Source of the DNA: Corythucha ciliata
Taxonomy: Eukaryota; Arthropoda; Insecta; Hemiptera; Tingidae
DNA: 64,000 nt
Assembly (NCBI GenBank): GCA_038030265.1
Contig: CM075938.1
Location: 5,557,009-5,621,008, forward strand
Direction: 5' to 3'
Shown piece after piece: positions 58,801 to 61,720 of this stretch. Within the stretch, counting starts at the first letter, position 1. Each line of letters starts with the position of its first letter. Made by a program: the position numbers and the translations under genes. The notes under the pieces are model-generated. The model ran no database searches and had not been told where the DNA came from. It saw only the letters and a list, made by a program, of their open reading frames with translations.

Positions 58801-61690
58801 TCGTAATATCAGTGAAATAGAAGTCTTTACTCTCGTGAAATGGCAAGTTCAAGGGTCATTTTTTAATTGCGAGCCGGGAGTCCAGTGAAGAAGGTCCCGA
58901 GAGCTCCCAAAGCTTGATGAAAATCTGCGAAATTTCATTATTTGGAGCCACATATCTACGAAATTGTAATTTTTTGGTCTGAATCTTCTAAAAATTGCGA
59001 TTTTACAATCTTAATTTTCCCCTAATTGCAAGTTTTCGGCTTTTTTGCCGCCCTGAACCCGCGGGCAGGCCCCCCCTCCCGAACATAGCCGAACAATTTC
59101 AGCATTTAGGAGCTAAGTACTAAAAGTTGAATATGGGTCTTTTCTCTTTTTACCCGCGAATGGGCGACTTTTTGCAATCTCAGTTGTAAATTTTTCATTT
59201 TTCCTAATTTTAGCTCCAAATTAGAGTTTTTTTTTTTTGTTTTTTTTAGACTCGAGACGCGATTTTTTTTTTTTTTTTTTTTTTCAATTTTGTGCCCTCG
59301 AATTAGGCTCCCATAGTTTCGACCCCGACAAACCCTTTCCAGCAGGGCACGTACAAATACAATAAAGCGTGCGATATAAAACTTTTGTCGCAAGCAAAAT
59401 GGTTCTGGAAATACGCAATTTTTCGAAGTTATGGTAGACGAAACTGGTGATTCTTGAAGTTCGTTGCTACTCATACATGAATTATATGATCTAATAAACT
59501 ATAAAATACCCTCCTCTTGATATACATATAAAAATGCCTTGGCTTGTGGGTTGTAGCCCCCCCCCCCTTCATTTTTGACTGGGTAACGAGCAAGTGGGTC
59601 TCGATGTTCAAACAAAAGGACCACCATTATGTTTTAATTGCGTTGTTAGGTCAATTTCCTATTCAGAAATCACCGAAGGCAGGCGTTTGTGGTAAGGGGA
59701 AGGGTAAAGTTAACCTGAGGGATAATGAGCCACATTTTTCCCAACCAGGTCATTTTTTAACTTTTATAGCTTCGAATGACTCGAAAATTACACCACAACA
59801 GGAACGAAAGGGAGAGGAGAAAAGAAGACACGATATAAGTCGTGACCTCTTTCCTTAGCAGAGCCGCGCAGCTTGAGCTACACTGTGTATTGGTATCGCC
59901 CCGAGTGATCTCAGGTTCCCACGAGTCGGTTCCGATGTTTCGAAGTACAGGGAGCTTGGAGAAGAAAGGTAAAACGTCTCCTCCCACCCATTCCTTCAGT
60001 CGACTTTGACGTTCACCTTCGCTCTTTTTTAATGCTAACGAACCCCCCCCCCCTGTTAATTTCCACCAACGCGAAGCTTTTATTTTAAGCGTAGGTAATA
60101 GCAAACGGTAAGTACGGGCACTTTTTAGAGTTTCACCAATCACGTTTGGTTCAAAACAACATAATTATGTAACTAAAGTTCCAGTAAAATGTAAACTCAC
60201 CTCCGACTCCAGCATTTGTAATGGTCACCCAAAAGTCGATGGTCTTTTCAGGTCCCAATTCTTCGTAGTCCCACTTCTTTTTGACACGCACGGCACCATT
60301 CGGCTCAACAGTCACCCACGGATTTTCATCGCGAATTTTGAACGTTTCCCGTTCCGTCTCTTTTTCCAGTTGAAACACTATTCTCCCCTCCGATTCACCC
60401 TCGCCCTCCGTGAATTCCATCCGTTTGGTCGGTCGAACGGCACGGGTCACTCGACGTTTTTCCCGACGCATTACGCCCGCCTTCTCGGGTGATTCGAGGA
60501 CTTCATTCTCGGAGTCATCAATCACCGGTGTTTCCGTGTCCTCCTCGTCCAAGGTGATTCGATTAAACTGAAGGTATACTTTAGCCGGGTGAGCTGAAGT
60601 GAGACTCGGTGACCGGAGATCATGAGCTGTGACAACGAGCTCGTGCTCGGTGTCCAATTCTGGGTCACCGGTCAGAAGTAGTTCTCCTGTTTGCGGGACA
60701 ACAACAGCTAGGCCGTGGCCGTCCATTTTATAGGCGATGTGATCACCGTCGGCATCTTCCGCCCGGACTTTTCCGAGCTTTTTGAAACGCTCCCATTCTG
60801 AGTCATTACTTCGGCTATGTGTAAACCTGTGAAACACAAAGATGATTTGTTTTAAAGACAAAAAAAACTGATAATGATGCTCATGATATTGATTTACCTA
60901 TAAATCCGTTGTTTGAAAACAGGAGCGTTGTCGTTTACGTCTTCAACCTGTACCGTTAATTTCGCGCTGACTCGGTCGATTCCCTTTGCATCAGACGCCT
61001 GTAAATTCAGACGATAGGTGGTCCTGTGCTCACGATCAAGTGGGCGTCGAGTGACTAGAAAGACCCCTGAACCATTGTGGTGCACATCAAATGCACCGTG
61101 ATCATTCCCTCCGGAAATTGAATACCTCACGGGTCCACCCGTTCCTGTGCCACGAACTTTGAGAAGTCCCATTGTGACAGGTGTGCCCGGAGGCATATTT
61201 TCTAGGATTTTTGCTGTTGGAAGTGGTTGGTCGAACCTTTGAAGAGTAATTAGTTTATTATTTTTTGTAACTGAAAAATTAAATTCAGTGTACTTCATTA
61301 CCTCATCATTTCGTCCCTTCGGAGGACATACATATGAAGAGTGTGACTCGACGTCGTATTTGGAGTCTCTTCTAAAACACCCAAATTCACAGGAAGGTCC
61401 ACCAACGGACTCAAATCTGCCGTCGTCATCACCAGACCATTTTCCAGTATCGTGAAATAGTCCTTCAACGGACTATTCGTCAACGAGTAGGCTGTGTGCT
61501 GCGGTTGCGGTCGCAGGTGTCGAACGGTAAAGCCCGGTCGAACGTCATCTGGCAGAACGGTCGTGCCTCTGCGACAGGTACAGGGATCGATTCGCGTCGT
61601 CGCGAGAACAAATATGAGTAGGAGTGACGGAATGTTGGGGATGTGCAGTGAAGCAGTCGGCAGCCCCGTTAATCGGAGCGCCGTCGACAT
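3933..61690 (-). CDS. CadN: Neural cadherin (CadN), 5' part of gene, 19 exon positions, runs off left edge
   Basis: This is a calcium-dependent homophilic adhesion receptor of neurons; in flies the family acts in axon guidance and synaptic target choice through a catenin-bound tail. Coding exons in order on the minus strand are 61690-61302, 61236-60898, 60826-60201, 24780-24589, 24493-24354, 24267-24161, 18281-18178, 18100-17988, 17891-17615, 17549-17378, 17309-17123, 17043-16933, 16147-16022, 15957-15811, 15728-15537, then 12505-12315 or 11974-11784, 10525-10336, 10247-10065 and 4122-3933. Phases agree at every junction, giving about 1,325 residues. The product has a signal peptide, a basic pro-region ending near RREKRR, and successive cadherin repeats with DVNDN linkers and LDRE motifs. 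Fly CadN is about 3,100 residues, so more than half lies outside, including the LamG/EGF, membrane and catenin-binding parts. The identification rests on recognising family-specific stretches such as RAVRPTKR and YYYIVDSPRNEG. The order and spelling of exons are seen in the sequence; the function comes from the family. Confidence 0.95.
4123..10064 (-). other. CadN intron 18: 5.9 kb, no gene seen
   Basis: The intron contains degenerate arrays of about 30 bp near 6080-6290, 6530-6800 and 9270-9470, a 13-base C run at 7060-7072, an (AAAAC)n tract near 8788-8812 and short tetranucleotide CTAT repeats near 4288-4312. ORFs here are short and AT-driven. A stretch near 9030-9110 resembles a decayed transposon end but has no partner that I could find. 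Confidence 0.7.
10065..10247 (-). CDS. CadN: CadN exon 18: DVNDE linker and start of the next repeat
   Basis: The exon encodes NNGIQQLASEATVFIMLEDV, DEIPLFTEREQETVLEGEP and VTQVNAIDKDGTFPNNQ (61 codons, residues 1202-1262). The linker is DVNDEIPLF. The acceptor is CCTCAAACAG|AACAA after an 88-base intron and the donor is AATCAG|GTAAGA. Confidence 0.95.
10336..10525 (-). CDS. CadN: CadN exon 17: cadherin repeat body
   Basis: The exon encodes SGIEGNPTVFYRLMPGSTAQ, FTWADIKVNHPLDYEAIKEY and NLTIRVE, ending at residue 1201. PLDYE is the calcium-site motif and EYNLTIRVE the strand before the linker. The acceptor is CCAATCTCAAG|TTCGG; the single leading T completes the Ser codon begun by either 16a or 16b. 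The donor is GTCGAG|GTAACG. Confidence 0.94.
10526..11783 (-). other. CadN intron 16: between the alternative exon pair and exon 17
   Basis: This intron (1,258 bases from the 16b side) is AT-rich with no recognisable element. Long A-rich and T-rich runs lie near 11270-11300 and 11690-11780. Confidence 0.6.
11784..11974 (-). CDS. CadN: CadN exon 16b: second of two mutually exclusive exons
   Basis: This 191-nt exon encodes RETYKLEAKAQDKGFPS, then VEVQIDVVDRANNPPVW and YGPVYIKENMNVGAKV. It replaces 16a and joins exon 15 (PLD) and exon 17 (SGIEGN) in the same phases. The acceptor is TTTTTCATCAG|CGAG. The donor GCAAG|GTCTTT is weaker than that of 16a, which may bias splice choice. The linker is DRANNPPVW against DRNNKPPLW in 16a, so the swap changes the calcium-linker region between two repeats. 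The intron between the two alternatives is 340 bases. Confidence 0.93.
11975..12314 (-). other. Spacer intron between mutually exclusive exons 16a and 16b
   Basis: These 340 bases separate the two alternatives. On the minus strand the 16b side carries a pyrimidine-rich acceptor tract ending CATCAG and long U-rich runs. Splicing of 16a directly to 16b would shift the frame. Several homopolymer A/T runs occur; I see no conserved docking motif by eye. Confidence 0.6.
12315..12505 (-). CDS. CadN: CadN exon 16a: first of two mutually exclusive exons
   Basis: This 191-nt exon encodes REQYRLKVKASDRGDPP, then DVELDVVDRNNKPPLW and YGPIRIKENVTVGALV. It finishes one cadherin repeat, supplies the inter-repeat linker (DRNNKPPLW) and begins the next. 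The acceptor is GTTTTATAG|CGTG and the donor is GCAAG|GTTTGT. Exon 16b has the same length, phases and motif order, and roughly 36 of 63 residues are identical by hand alignment. Each has 63 codons plus two bases, so using both or neither would break the frame. Drosophila CadN is known to use mutually exclusive exon pairs; equivalence to a particular fly pair (probably exon 7) is my inference. Confidence 0.93.
12506..15536 (-). other. CadN intron 15: 3.0 kb upstream of the alternative exons
   Basis: The intron holds the 18-bp minisatellite at 13132-13420 and much A-rich sequence (14600-15100). I searched the minus strand for a third copy of exon 16 (a DRxNxPPxW motif) and found none. Confidence 0.65.
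13132..13420. repeat. Diverged minisatellite, unit about 18 bp
   Basis: On the plus strand, variants of TGTGGTTTGGAGCTTTGC recur about 15 times with a spacing near 18 bases (for example TGTAGTTCGGAGCTTTGC, TGTGATTTGGAGTTTAGC, TGTGGTTTAGAGCTGTAG). Looser copies continue to about 13550. In the CadN pre-mRNA it reads as a CA-rich and pyrimidine-rich repeat (CCACAGC-like). Chance ORFs cross it. Confidence 0.8.
15537..15728 (-). CDS. CadN: CadN exon 15: cadherin repeat up to the LD of its LDRE motif
   Basis: The exon encodes KYVENVKQDASIGTNILRV, SASDEDADNNGAIVYTL and EYFEIQPESGWIVLKKPLD (64 codons, residues 1011-1074). It stops exactly between the Asp and Arg of the PLDRE calcium motif, so the next exon, whichever alternative is used, supplies RE. 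The acceptor is CATTCACAG|AAATAC and the donor is TTGGAC|GTAAGT. Confidence 0.95.
15811..15957 (-). CDS. CadN: CadN exon 14: repeat end and DVNDN linker
   Basis: The exon encodes VFDREGDDGKFVSVTVKATD and SFTVEITDVNDNPPLFDRQ (49 codons, residues 962-1010). It contains the FDRE calcium site, the A-x-D motif and a canonical linker. The acceptor is TTTTTCCAG|GTATTC and the donor is CGTCAG|GTATAA. Confidence 0.95.
15958..16021 (-). other. CadN: CadN intron 13, GC-AG class
   Basis: This 64-base intron starts GCAAGC on the minus strand (16021 downward) and ends TTTTTCCAG. The exon side is AAG, which matches the strengthened consensus AAG|GCAAG typical of U2-type GC introns. Confidence 0.9.
16022..16147 (-). 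CDS. CadN: CadN exon 13: repeat body, ends at a GC donor
   Basis: The exon encodes VHATDEDKGVNGQVKYSIV and GTKFTVDEETGEVTTNK (42 codons, residues 920-961). The acceptor is GCTAACAG|GTCCAC. The only junction that joins TTNK to VFDREG in exon 14 uses AAG|GCAAGC, so intron 13 is of the rare GC-AG class; no GT donor preserves both frame and protein similarity. Confidence 0.92.
16148..16932 (-). other. CadN intron 12: 785 bases, nothing recognised
   Basis: The intron is AT-rich with loosely repeated phrases such as CAGTTTTGG near 16420-16500. There is no extra exon and no transposon end. Confidence 0.6.
16933..17043 (-). CDS. CadN: CadN exon 12: DVNDN linker and repeat start
   Basis: The exon encodes VVVFITDVNDNKPIFKDC followed by YPKVEEGAPNGSPVIK (37 codons, residues 883-919). 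The single Cys in KDCGTYYP is another CadN-specific mark and may pair with exon 11. The acceptor is CATGTTTAG|GTGG and the donor is ATAAAG|GTGCGC. Confidence 0.94.
17123..17309 (-). CDS. CadN: CadN exon 11: cadherin repeat body with Cys pair
   Basis: The exon encodes FGFVGGTTSSGQFVIEEITG and SLDRDKYELNVTAKDDGSCC, ending at residue 882. It carries the LDRD calcium site and an A-x-D-D motif. The adjacent Cys pair (DGSCCVNGD) is a family feature not found in generic repeats. The acceptor is GTTTTTCAG|ATTCGG and the donor is GCCGTG|GTGAGT. Confidence 0.94.
17378..17549 (-). CDS. CadN: CadN exon 10: linker and start of the next repeat
   Basis: The exon encodes EPPKTGAATVRVYTKNKND and VDENAGPNTLVTTVVASDKD, through residue 819 plus two bases. 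KNKNDEEPKF replaces DVNDNAPxF at the linker. The donor is TTCG|GTATGA; a GTAAAC six bases farther on was rejected because it would put exon 11 out of frame, whereas this choice gives the family's NVRFGFVGG across the junction. The acceptor is ATATTCAG|GGGAA. Confidence 0.92.
17615..17891 (-). CDS. CadN: CadN exon 9: DVNDN linker and most of a cadherin repeat
   Basis: The exon encodes residues 671-762 plus one base. It opens with LTIRVTDVNDNAPKFELPDY, continues with VDEDIPLGSSILKVKATDAD, and ends with YYEFVVTAKDKG. All calcium-ligand motifs of a classical cadherin repeat can be read. The acceptor is CTCTTCTAG|TTAACC behind a long CT tract and the donor is AAAG|GTGTGT. Confidence 0.95.
17988..18100 (-). 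CDS. CadN: CadN exon 8: end of a cadherin repeat
   Basis: The exon encodes IVKLAKELDFEDLRQPHVY and SLTVTATEDSGGFSTSVE, ending at residue 670. LAKELDFEDLRQPHVYSLTVTATED has the LDYE-like calcium site and the A-x-D motif. The acceptor is CATTTCAG|GCATA and the donor is GTGGAG|GTGGGT. Confidence 0.93.
18178..18281 (-). CDS. CadN: CadN exon 7: cadherin repeat body
   Basis: The exon encodes IISVKAKSFADREIRYTLKA and GTFNIGPTSG, through residue 632 plus one base. SFADREIRYTL is the strand before the loop of a cadherin repeat, and GTFNIGPTSG is the F-x-I-x-P-x-x-G signature. The acceptor is TTTTCTAG|TATAA and the donor is TTCAG|GTATTT. Confidence 0.92.
19353..19365. repeat. Target-site duplication, left copy of LINE
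   Basis: AGCCCAACCCGTA here is repeated exactly at 22411-22423, directly after the poly(A) run. One extra A may belong to either copy. It marks the 5' boundary of the LINE. Confidence 0.9.
19404..22289 (+). CDS. LINE ORF2 fragment: reverse transcriptase, RNase H, zinc knuckle
   Basis: This encodes the enzyme that copies element RNA at the nicked target. The frame spans 961 codons from 19404 and is open back to the truncation at 19366; the real start codon is missing, so this is not a natural N-terminus. Residues about 50-110 are the linker after the lost endonuclease (PWWNEQLEGLRKASRRLFNRA). RT motif A has D333 (LDIEGAFDN), motif B is GCPQGG at 388-393, and motif C is YADD at 421-424. RNase H has the acidic set D689 (FTDGSK), E724 (QAEVYAIKA), D750 (LTDSQAA) and D802 (GNEQAD), with PGHKG before the last. 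A CX2CX8HX4C knuckle spans C904-C921. All catalytic residues are present, but without endonuclease and ORF1 the copy should be immobile on its own. Confidence 0.93.
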   Translation: MNGRLSFGGELDLRDGDDIEGAAQELQEVLVTSYQANTPLSSRSSTRKVPWWNEQLEGLRKASRRLFNRAVRDGQWEAYRAKLAEYRRGLRSSKRASWRGFCEEAENTSSVARLQRLLSKDPLNPVGTLMKVDGSYTTTASETLTTLMGVHFPGAVGVVSSIPPVEPSRRRATRVDWHVAREVVTLGRVQWAIGSFSPFKAPGPDGIIPKHLQEGGPEVARRLCCIFRACLAMGRIPEVWRKARVVFIPKPGRPSYALAKAYRPICLTSFVLKTLEKLVDRHIWESCLPSRPLHPGQFAYQQGKSCETALHQLVTRLEDTLEHKELAVGIFLDIEGAFDNTSISSVIEAAGRHGICDTISRWLRVLLESRTVTATLLGESLEVAVKKGCPQGGVLSPRMWGMVANSLLVRLADNGFYVQGYADDIVVVIRGRHVGVVSDLTQSALNIVKDWCGKEGLNVNPDKTNLVAFTRKRNLGDFKEPLFYDTRLSLRREVKYLGVTLDSTLTWNKHLGRVADRGKMLLMRTKSACGKTWGLRPQMVLWLYTAIVRPALTYCSVVWWHKAEQVGARNTLTSVQRLACLMVTGAMHSTPTATMEILTGLPPVDIFIKGAAAMSALRHKWGGLWRGGGLNSRRTHTGILDTVRDPVLGMMPDIMPKTLGERCPFSVRLGYGEGQAVKRNHKERLWFTDGSKTNNGTGAGVYGVEPEWRLSTPLGVYTSVFQAEVYAIKACAAENIRRDVQNAHIRILTDSQAAIKALTAPIVSSGLVWDCRQSLSLLAQDNKVSLEWVPGHKGIYGNEQADSLAREGSNGDFTGPEPALGVPPSTFRMAIAKWVNAQAAIRWQRLEGHQQSKRMVEGPCRRLTSKLLRLSRRDLRTVVGLITGFCQLRYHLHRIGVTTESPVCRLCGEEDETAHHIVFECEALAGRRLSIFGADQLEGAPTGETLAEDLLNLVRGKGILD
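22373..22410 (+). repeat. LINE poly(A) tail
   Basis: A pure A run ends the element, directly followed by the right target duplication. It contains no interruptions, which fits a young insertion. Confidence 0.92.
22411..22423. repeat. Target-site duplication, right copy of LINE
   Basis: AGCCCAACCCGTA is identical to 19353-19365. It runs into GAATTGCGTTTTTAAT, so the original target lay inside an approximately 30-bp intronic repeat unit. Confidence 0.9.
24161..24267 (-). CDS. CadN: CadN exon 6: linker and start of a cadherin repeat
   Basis: The exon encodes TTPEERLSIVGGKRAPQF and YEAEIPENQKKDS, through residue 597 plus two bases. The linker lacks a canonical DVNDN, which is also how I recall insect CadN at this point. 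Acceptor TTTACAG|ACTAC and donor CCGA|GTAAGT are both strong. The donor opens the 5.9 kb intron 6 that holds the LINE; the split codon completes as Asp in exon 7. Confidence 0.94.
24354..24493 (-). CDS. CadN: CadN exon 5: cadherin repeat body
   Basis: The exon encodes GGRFEVDERSGVVRTRG and LDMEYVLYVKAEDQNGR, ending at residue 562. GRFEVDERSGVV is the usual D/E-strand signature (F-x-V-D-x-x-x-G-x-I/V) of a cadherin repeat, and YVLYVKAEDQ is the usual strand before the linker. Acceptor CTCATAG|CCGGC and donor TATCAA|GTATGA are visible. The donor is less consensus-like than its neighbours, but no other choice keeps frame. Confidence 0.92.
24589..24780 (-). CDS. CadN: CadN exon 4: cadherin linker and start of the next repeat
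   Basis: The exon encodes VIIHVKDNNDESPYF and then NAPPNTPVFTLQARDPD, up to residue 515 plus one base. The NNDESPYF stretch sits at the usual DVNDN linker position, with one Asn replacing the usual acidic pattern. The acceptor is CTCCGCAG|ACACGG after the 35.4 kb intron and the donor is CGAA|GTGAGT. The split codon with exon 3 gives Asp and the split codon with exon 5 gives Thr, so the frame is preserved. Confidence 0.94.
25480..26580. repeat. Degenerate tandem array, about 30-bp unit (type 1)
   Basis: Dozens of diverged units follow a pattern of GAGCCAAC, then CCGCGAAATTGCTTTTT, then GAA. Clear examples lie at 25700-25750, 25790-25820, 26290-26330 and 26490-26530. Looser copies run on to about 27000. 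Spacing between successive AAATT cores is close to 30, or small multiples with insertions. Confidence 0.7.
27226..27233. repeat. 8-bp target-site duplication, left copy of hAT
   Basis: CGCTAAAT here is repeated exactly at 27917-27924 on the other side of the element. Eight bases is the standard hAT duplication length. Confidence 0.92.
27234..27916. mobile_element. Non-autonomous hAT transposon
   Basis: The 683-bp element has termini CAGTGGTTCTC and GAGAACCACTG, the classic hAT inverted repeat, and perfect 8-bp duplications. It has no transposase ORF. The left end contains the 12-bp perfect palindrome GAGCGGCCGCTC. Near the right half are stem-forming pairs at 27714-27723/27742-27751 and 27767-27773/27785-27791, making it GC-rich and hairpin-prone compared with its surroundings. 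It needs a transposase supplied elsewhere. Confidence 0.93.
27917..27924. repeat. 8-bp target-site duplication, right copy of hAT
   Basis: CGCTAAAT, an exact match to 27226-27233. Confidence 0.92.
29580..30060. repeat. Degenerate tandem array, about 30-bp unit (type 2)
   Basis: Repeating phrases resemble GCGAAATTGCAAGTTTCGG followed by GGCTAATATTC. Examples are CAGCAAGTTTCGGGCC and CACGAAACTGGAAGCTTCGG between 29780 and 29840. Divergence between units is high. Confidence 0.55.
33640..34700. repeat. Degenerate tandem array, about 30-bp unit (type 3, reverse orientation)
   Basis: Two blocks (about 33640-33780 and 34320-34700) repeat a TTTTTCTCAATTTCAGCCG-like phrase followed by a CGAA(T/A)-containing spacer. 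This is the reverse complement of the units at 53940-54430. Example copies are at 34376-34400, 34580-34600 and 34640-34670. Confidence 0.6.
34695..34917. repeat. Inverted-repeat (MITE-like) element, 49-bp arms
   Basis: The arm 34695-34743 pairs with 34869-34917, with four mismatches in 49 positions, around a loop of about 125 bases. The shared outer part reads AACCAAAATCACCATATGAA. The inner parts are also loosely complementary. No clear target duplication was found. Confidence 0.75.
34979..35018 (+). repeat. Dispersed 40-bp direct repeat, copy 1
   Basis: It begins ATGGCAATGGCGTAACAATA and is identical over 40 bases to 36281-36320. It lies just outside the inverted-repeat element at 34695-34917, so it may be part of a larger unrecognised element. 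Confidence 0.85.
36281..36320 (+). repeat. Dispersed 40-bp direct repeat, copy 2
   Basis: Identical to 34979-35018; the sequences on either side diverge at once. Confidence 0.85.
37730..37890. repeat. Short degenerate array, about 30-bp unit (type 2)
   Basis: It contains phrases such as CACGAAATTGCAAGTTG and GCGAATTTGCAAATTTTTGG with the spacing seen at 58330-59040. Confidence 0.5.
41680..43373. mobile_element. Fold-back transposon with arms of about 745 bp and TA flanks
   Basis: The two halves are inverted copies: about 41680-42425 pairs with about 42630-43373, with clear but imperfect identity (I estimate four fifths or better), around a loop of about 200 bases. The termini are CAAGGTGGTCGGTTTTGGC and its reverse complement, each next to TA, as for Tc1/mariner-type insertion. 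No transposase ORF is present. The left arm has gained an (ATT)n tract near 42227-42250. The family assignment rests only on the TA flanks and the inverted ends. Confidence 0.88.
43745..43753. repeat. Target-site duplication of SINE, one copy
   Basis: GGGGGTTGG matches 44066-44074 and lies directly beyond the T-rich (poly(A) on the element strand) end. Confidence 0.7.
43754..44065 (-). mobile_element. tRNA-derived SINE, 312 bp
   Basis: On the minus strand the element starts CGCCTCGATGGTATGTAA, has an internal polymerase III B box GGGTTCGAATCC (43991-44002) about 60 bases in, and an A-box-like region around TAATGGATAAAATG. It continues as a body of about 230 bases and ends in two A runs split by CC. 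Nine-base duplications GGGGGTTGG flank it. The head resembles a tRNA with a TTCGG-type anticodon arm, but the arms do not pair properly, so it is not a working tRNA. It is GC-rich and sits within type 1 intronic repeats. Confidence 0.85.
44066..44074. repeat. Target-site duplication of SINE, second copy
   Basis: GGGGGTTGG, as at 43745-43753. Confidence 0.7.
44093..44147 (+). repeat. Dispersed direct repeat of about 50 bp, copy 1
   Basis: It contains CAGCCTGTTGAAAATATCCA and a shared downstream AAGTGTTCCTCTAA. It matches 46402-46456 with a small indel and lies immediately beside the SINE. Confidence 0.8.
44826..44912. repeat. Near-perfect 87-base hairpin
   Basis: GAAATTCTACTTGG pairs perfectly with CCAAGTAGAATTTC, and CAGGAACAAT pairs perfectly with ATTGTTCCTG after a two-base bulge. 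A further seven pairs (GGTGCTT/AAGCATC) lie nearer the loop. It could be a very small MITE or a microRNA-like precursor; the sequence does not decide. Confidence 0.75.
46402..46456 (+). repeat. Dispersed direct repeat of about 50 bp, copy 2
   Basis: Matches 44093-44147; no larger shared context was found. Confidence 0.8.
47290..47560. repeat. Weak degenerate array, about 30-bp unit (type 2-like)
   Basis: Repeated phrases such as AATGGCTAA followed by ATTGC or AATTG recur at roughly 30-base spacing. Divergence is high, so confidence is limited. Confidence 0.4.
48550..48647. repeat. Nested hairpin element, 98 bases
   Basis: Perfect 12-bp terminal inverted repeats, GGTCAAAAGGTC and GACCTTTTGACC, enclose an inner hairpin at 48586-48621. 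The inner stem pairs GTCCAGTG with CACTGGAC and TTGTAG with CTACAA. It looks like a miniature transposon; the outer flanks do not give an obvious target duplication. Confidence 0.75.
49798..49836. repeat. Compound (TC)n(CA)n microsatellite
   Basis: A CT run passes directly into a CA run, CTCTCTCTCTCACACACACA. It is a simple-sequence repeat in intron 3. Confidence 0.85.
51746..51806 (-). mobile_element. tRNA-like (SINE head) remnant
   Basis: On the minus strand, AGCGGTTAAAATACCGAG is followed about 25 bases later by the B-box-like CGATTCGATCCCC. Spacing resembles the SINE at 43754-44065, but the stems do not form a tRNA and no tail or duplication was found. Confidence 0.45.
53940..54430. repeat. 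Degenerate tandem array, about 30-bp unit (type 3, forward)
   Basis: Units resemble CTAATTCACGGATGAAATTG followed by AGGAAAAA. Examples are CACTAATTCACGGGAT, CTCTAATTCACGGATGAAATT and CGCTAATTCACG between 54310 and 54410. Unit spacing is 27-31 bases. Confidence 0.7.
58330..59040. repeat. Degenerate tandem array, about 30-bp unit (type 2)
   Basis: Units resemble GCGAAATTGCAAGTTTCGG followed by GGCTAAATAGCC. Clear copies occur at 58400-58445, 58485-58515 and 58785-58810. Neighbouring sequence to about 59250 passes into reverse type 3 units and T runs. Confidence 0.65.
60201..60826 (-). CDS. CadN: CadN exon 3: second repeat, basic cleavage region, start of the conserved core
   Basis: This is the longest exon (626 nt, through residue 451). 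It holds a cadherin-like repeat (KVRAEDADGDHIAY), then an acidic linker, then a strongly basic stretch around RREKRRVTRAVRPTKR. That stretch fits a proprotein-convertase site and is a hallmark of arthropod CadN. A conserved beta-rich segment with QLEKET and KKKWDYEELGPEKTIDFW follows. The donor is GGAG|GTGAGT and precedes the 35.4 kb intron. Cleavage at the basic site is inferred from sequence and family. Confidence 0.95.
60898..61236 (-). CDS. CadN: CadN exon 2: complete cadherin repeat
   Basis: The exon runs from the split codon 130 to residue 242 plus two bases. It contains a full extracellular cadherin repeat with the calcium-site motif PLDREH in the middle and the linker EDVNDNAPVF at the end. 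The acceptor is TTCAAAG|GTTCG, after an intron of only 65 bases. A stronger-looking CAG acceptor farther upstream (exon would start at 61270) would put a TAA in frame four codons later, which decides this choice. The donor is TATAG|GTAAAT. Confidence 0.92.
61302..61690 (-). CDS. CadN: CadN exon 1: start codon, signal peptide, N-terminal pro-region
   Basis: The exon encodes residues 1-129 plus two bases of residue 130. The start is the first ATG after an in-frame TAG. Residues 22-31 form a hydrophobic core (SLLLIFVLAT), followed by a Cys-containing stretch (DPCTC), as expected for a secretory signal peptide. The rest lacks a full cadherin linker motif and probably forms a pro-region or degenerate first repeat. 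The donor is GAG|GTAATG. This end of the protein is the least conserved in the family, so its fine structure is uncertain, but it splices in frame to exon 2. Confidence 0.88.
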
Positions 61691-61720
61691 GTCGTACAAC
61701 CGCCTCCTCGCCTAAAGCTC
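61691..61720 (-). other. CadN: CadN 5' UTR segment with upstream splice acceptor
   Basis: Reading the minus strand, a pyrimidine-rich stretch ends in TATTTCCAG at 61721-61729, a good 3' splice site, and the following 30 bases lead into the ATG at 61690. An in-frame TAG lies in these bases, so the ATG is the first possible methionine. The acceptor implies at least one non-coding 5' exon farther right, whose position I cannot fix; it may lie outside the window. Confidence 0.6.

Larger units (their letters stand above)
24781..60200 (-). other. CadN intron 3: 35.4 kb, transposon-rich, no gene supported
   Basis: This intron separates the pro-region exons from the conserved repeat exons. It holds the approximately 30-bp arrays, a hAT element, a fold-back element, a SINE, several hairpins, a (TC)n(CA)n tract at 49798-49836, a GA tract near 35990-36020 and many runs of 8-13 G or C. 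Long first introns of neural adhesion genes often hold enhancers; none can be recognised here by sequence alone. A nested gene cannot be excluded, but I see no long ORF with recognisable protein character. Confidence 0.75.

Noticed and set aside
61237..61270. Earlier acceptor for CadN exon 2 (TTTTTCAG, exon from 61270)
   Set aside because: It puts a TAA in frame within a few codons; the CAAAG acceptor at 61236 keeps frame and protein similarity.
61691..61699. Start of CadN at an upstream TTG codon (61699)
   Set aside because: Eukaryotic initiation at TTG is unlikely and the ATG at 61690 is available directly after it.
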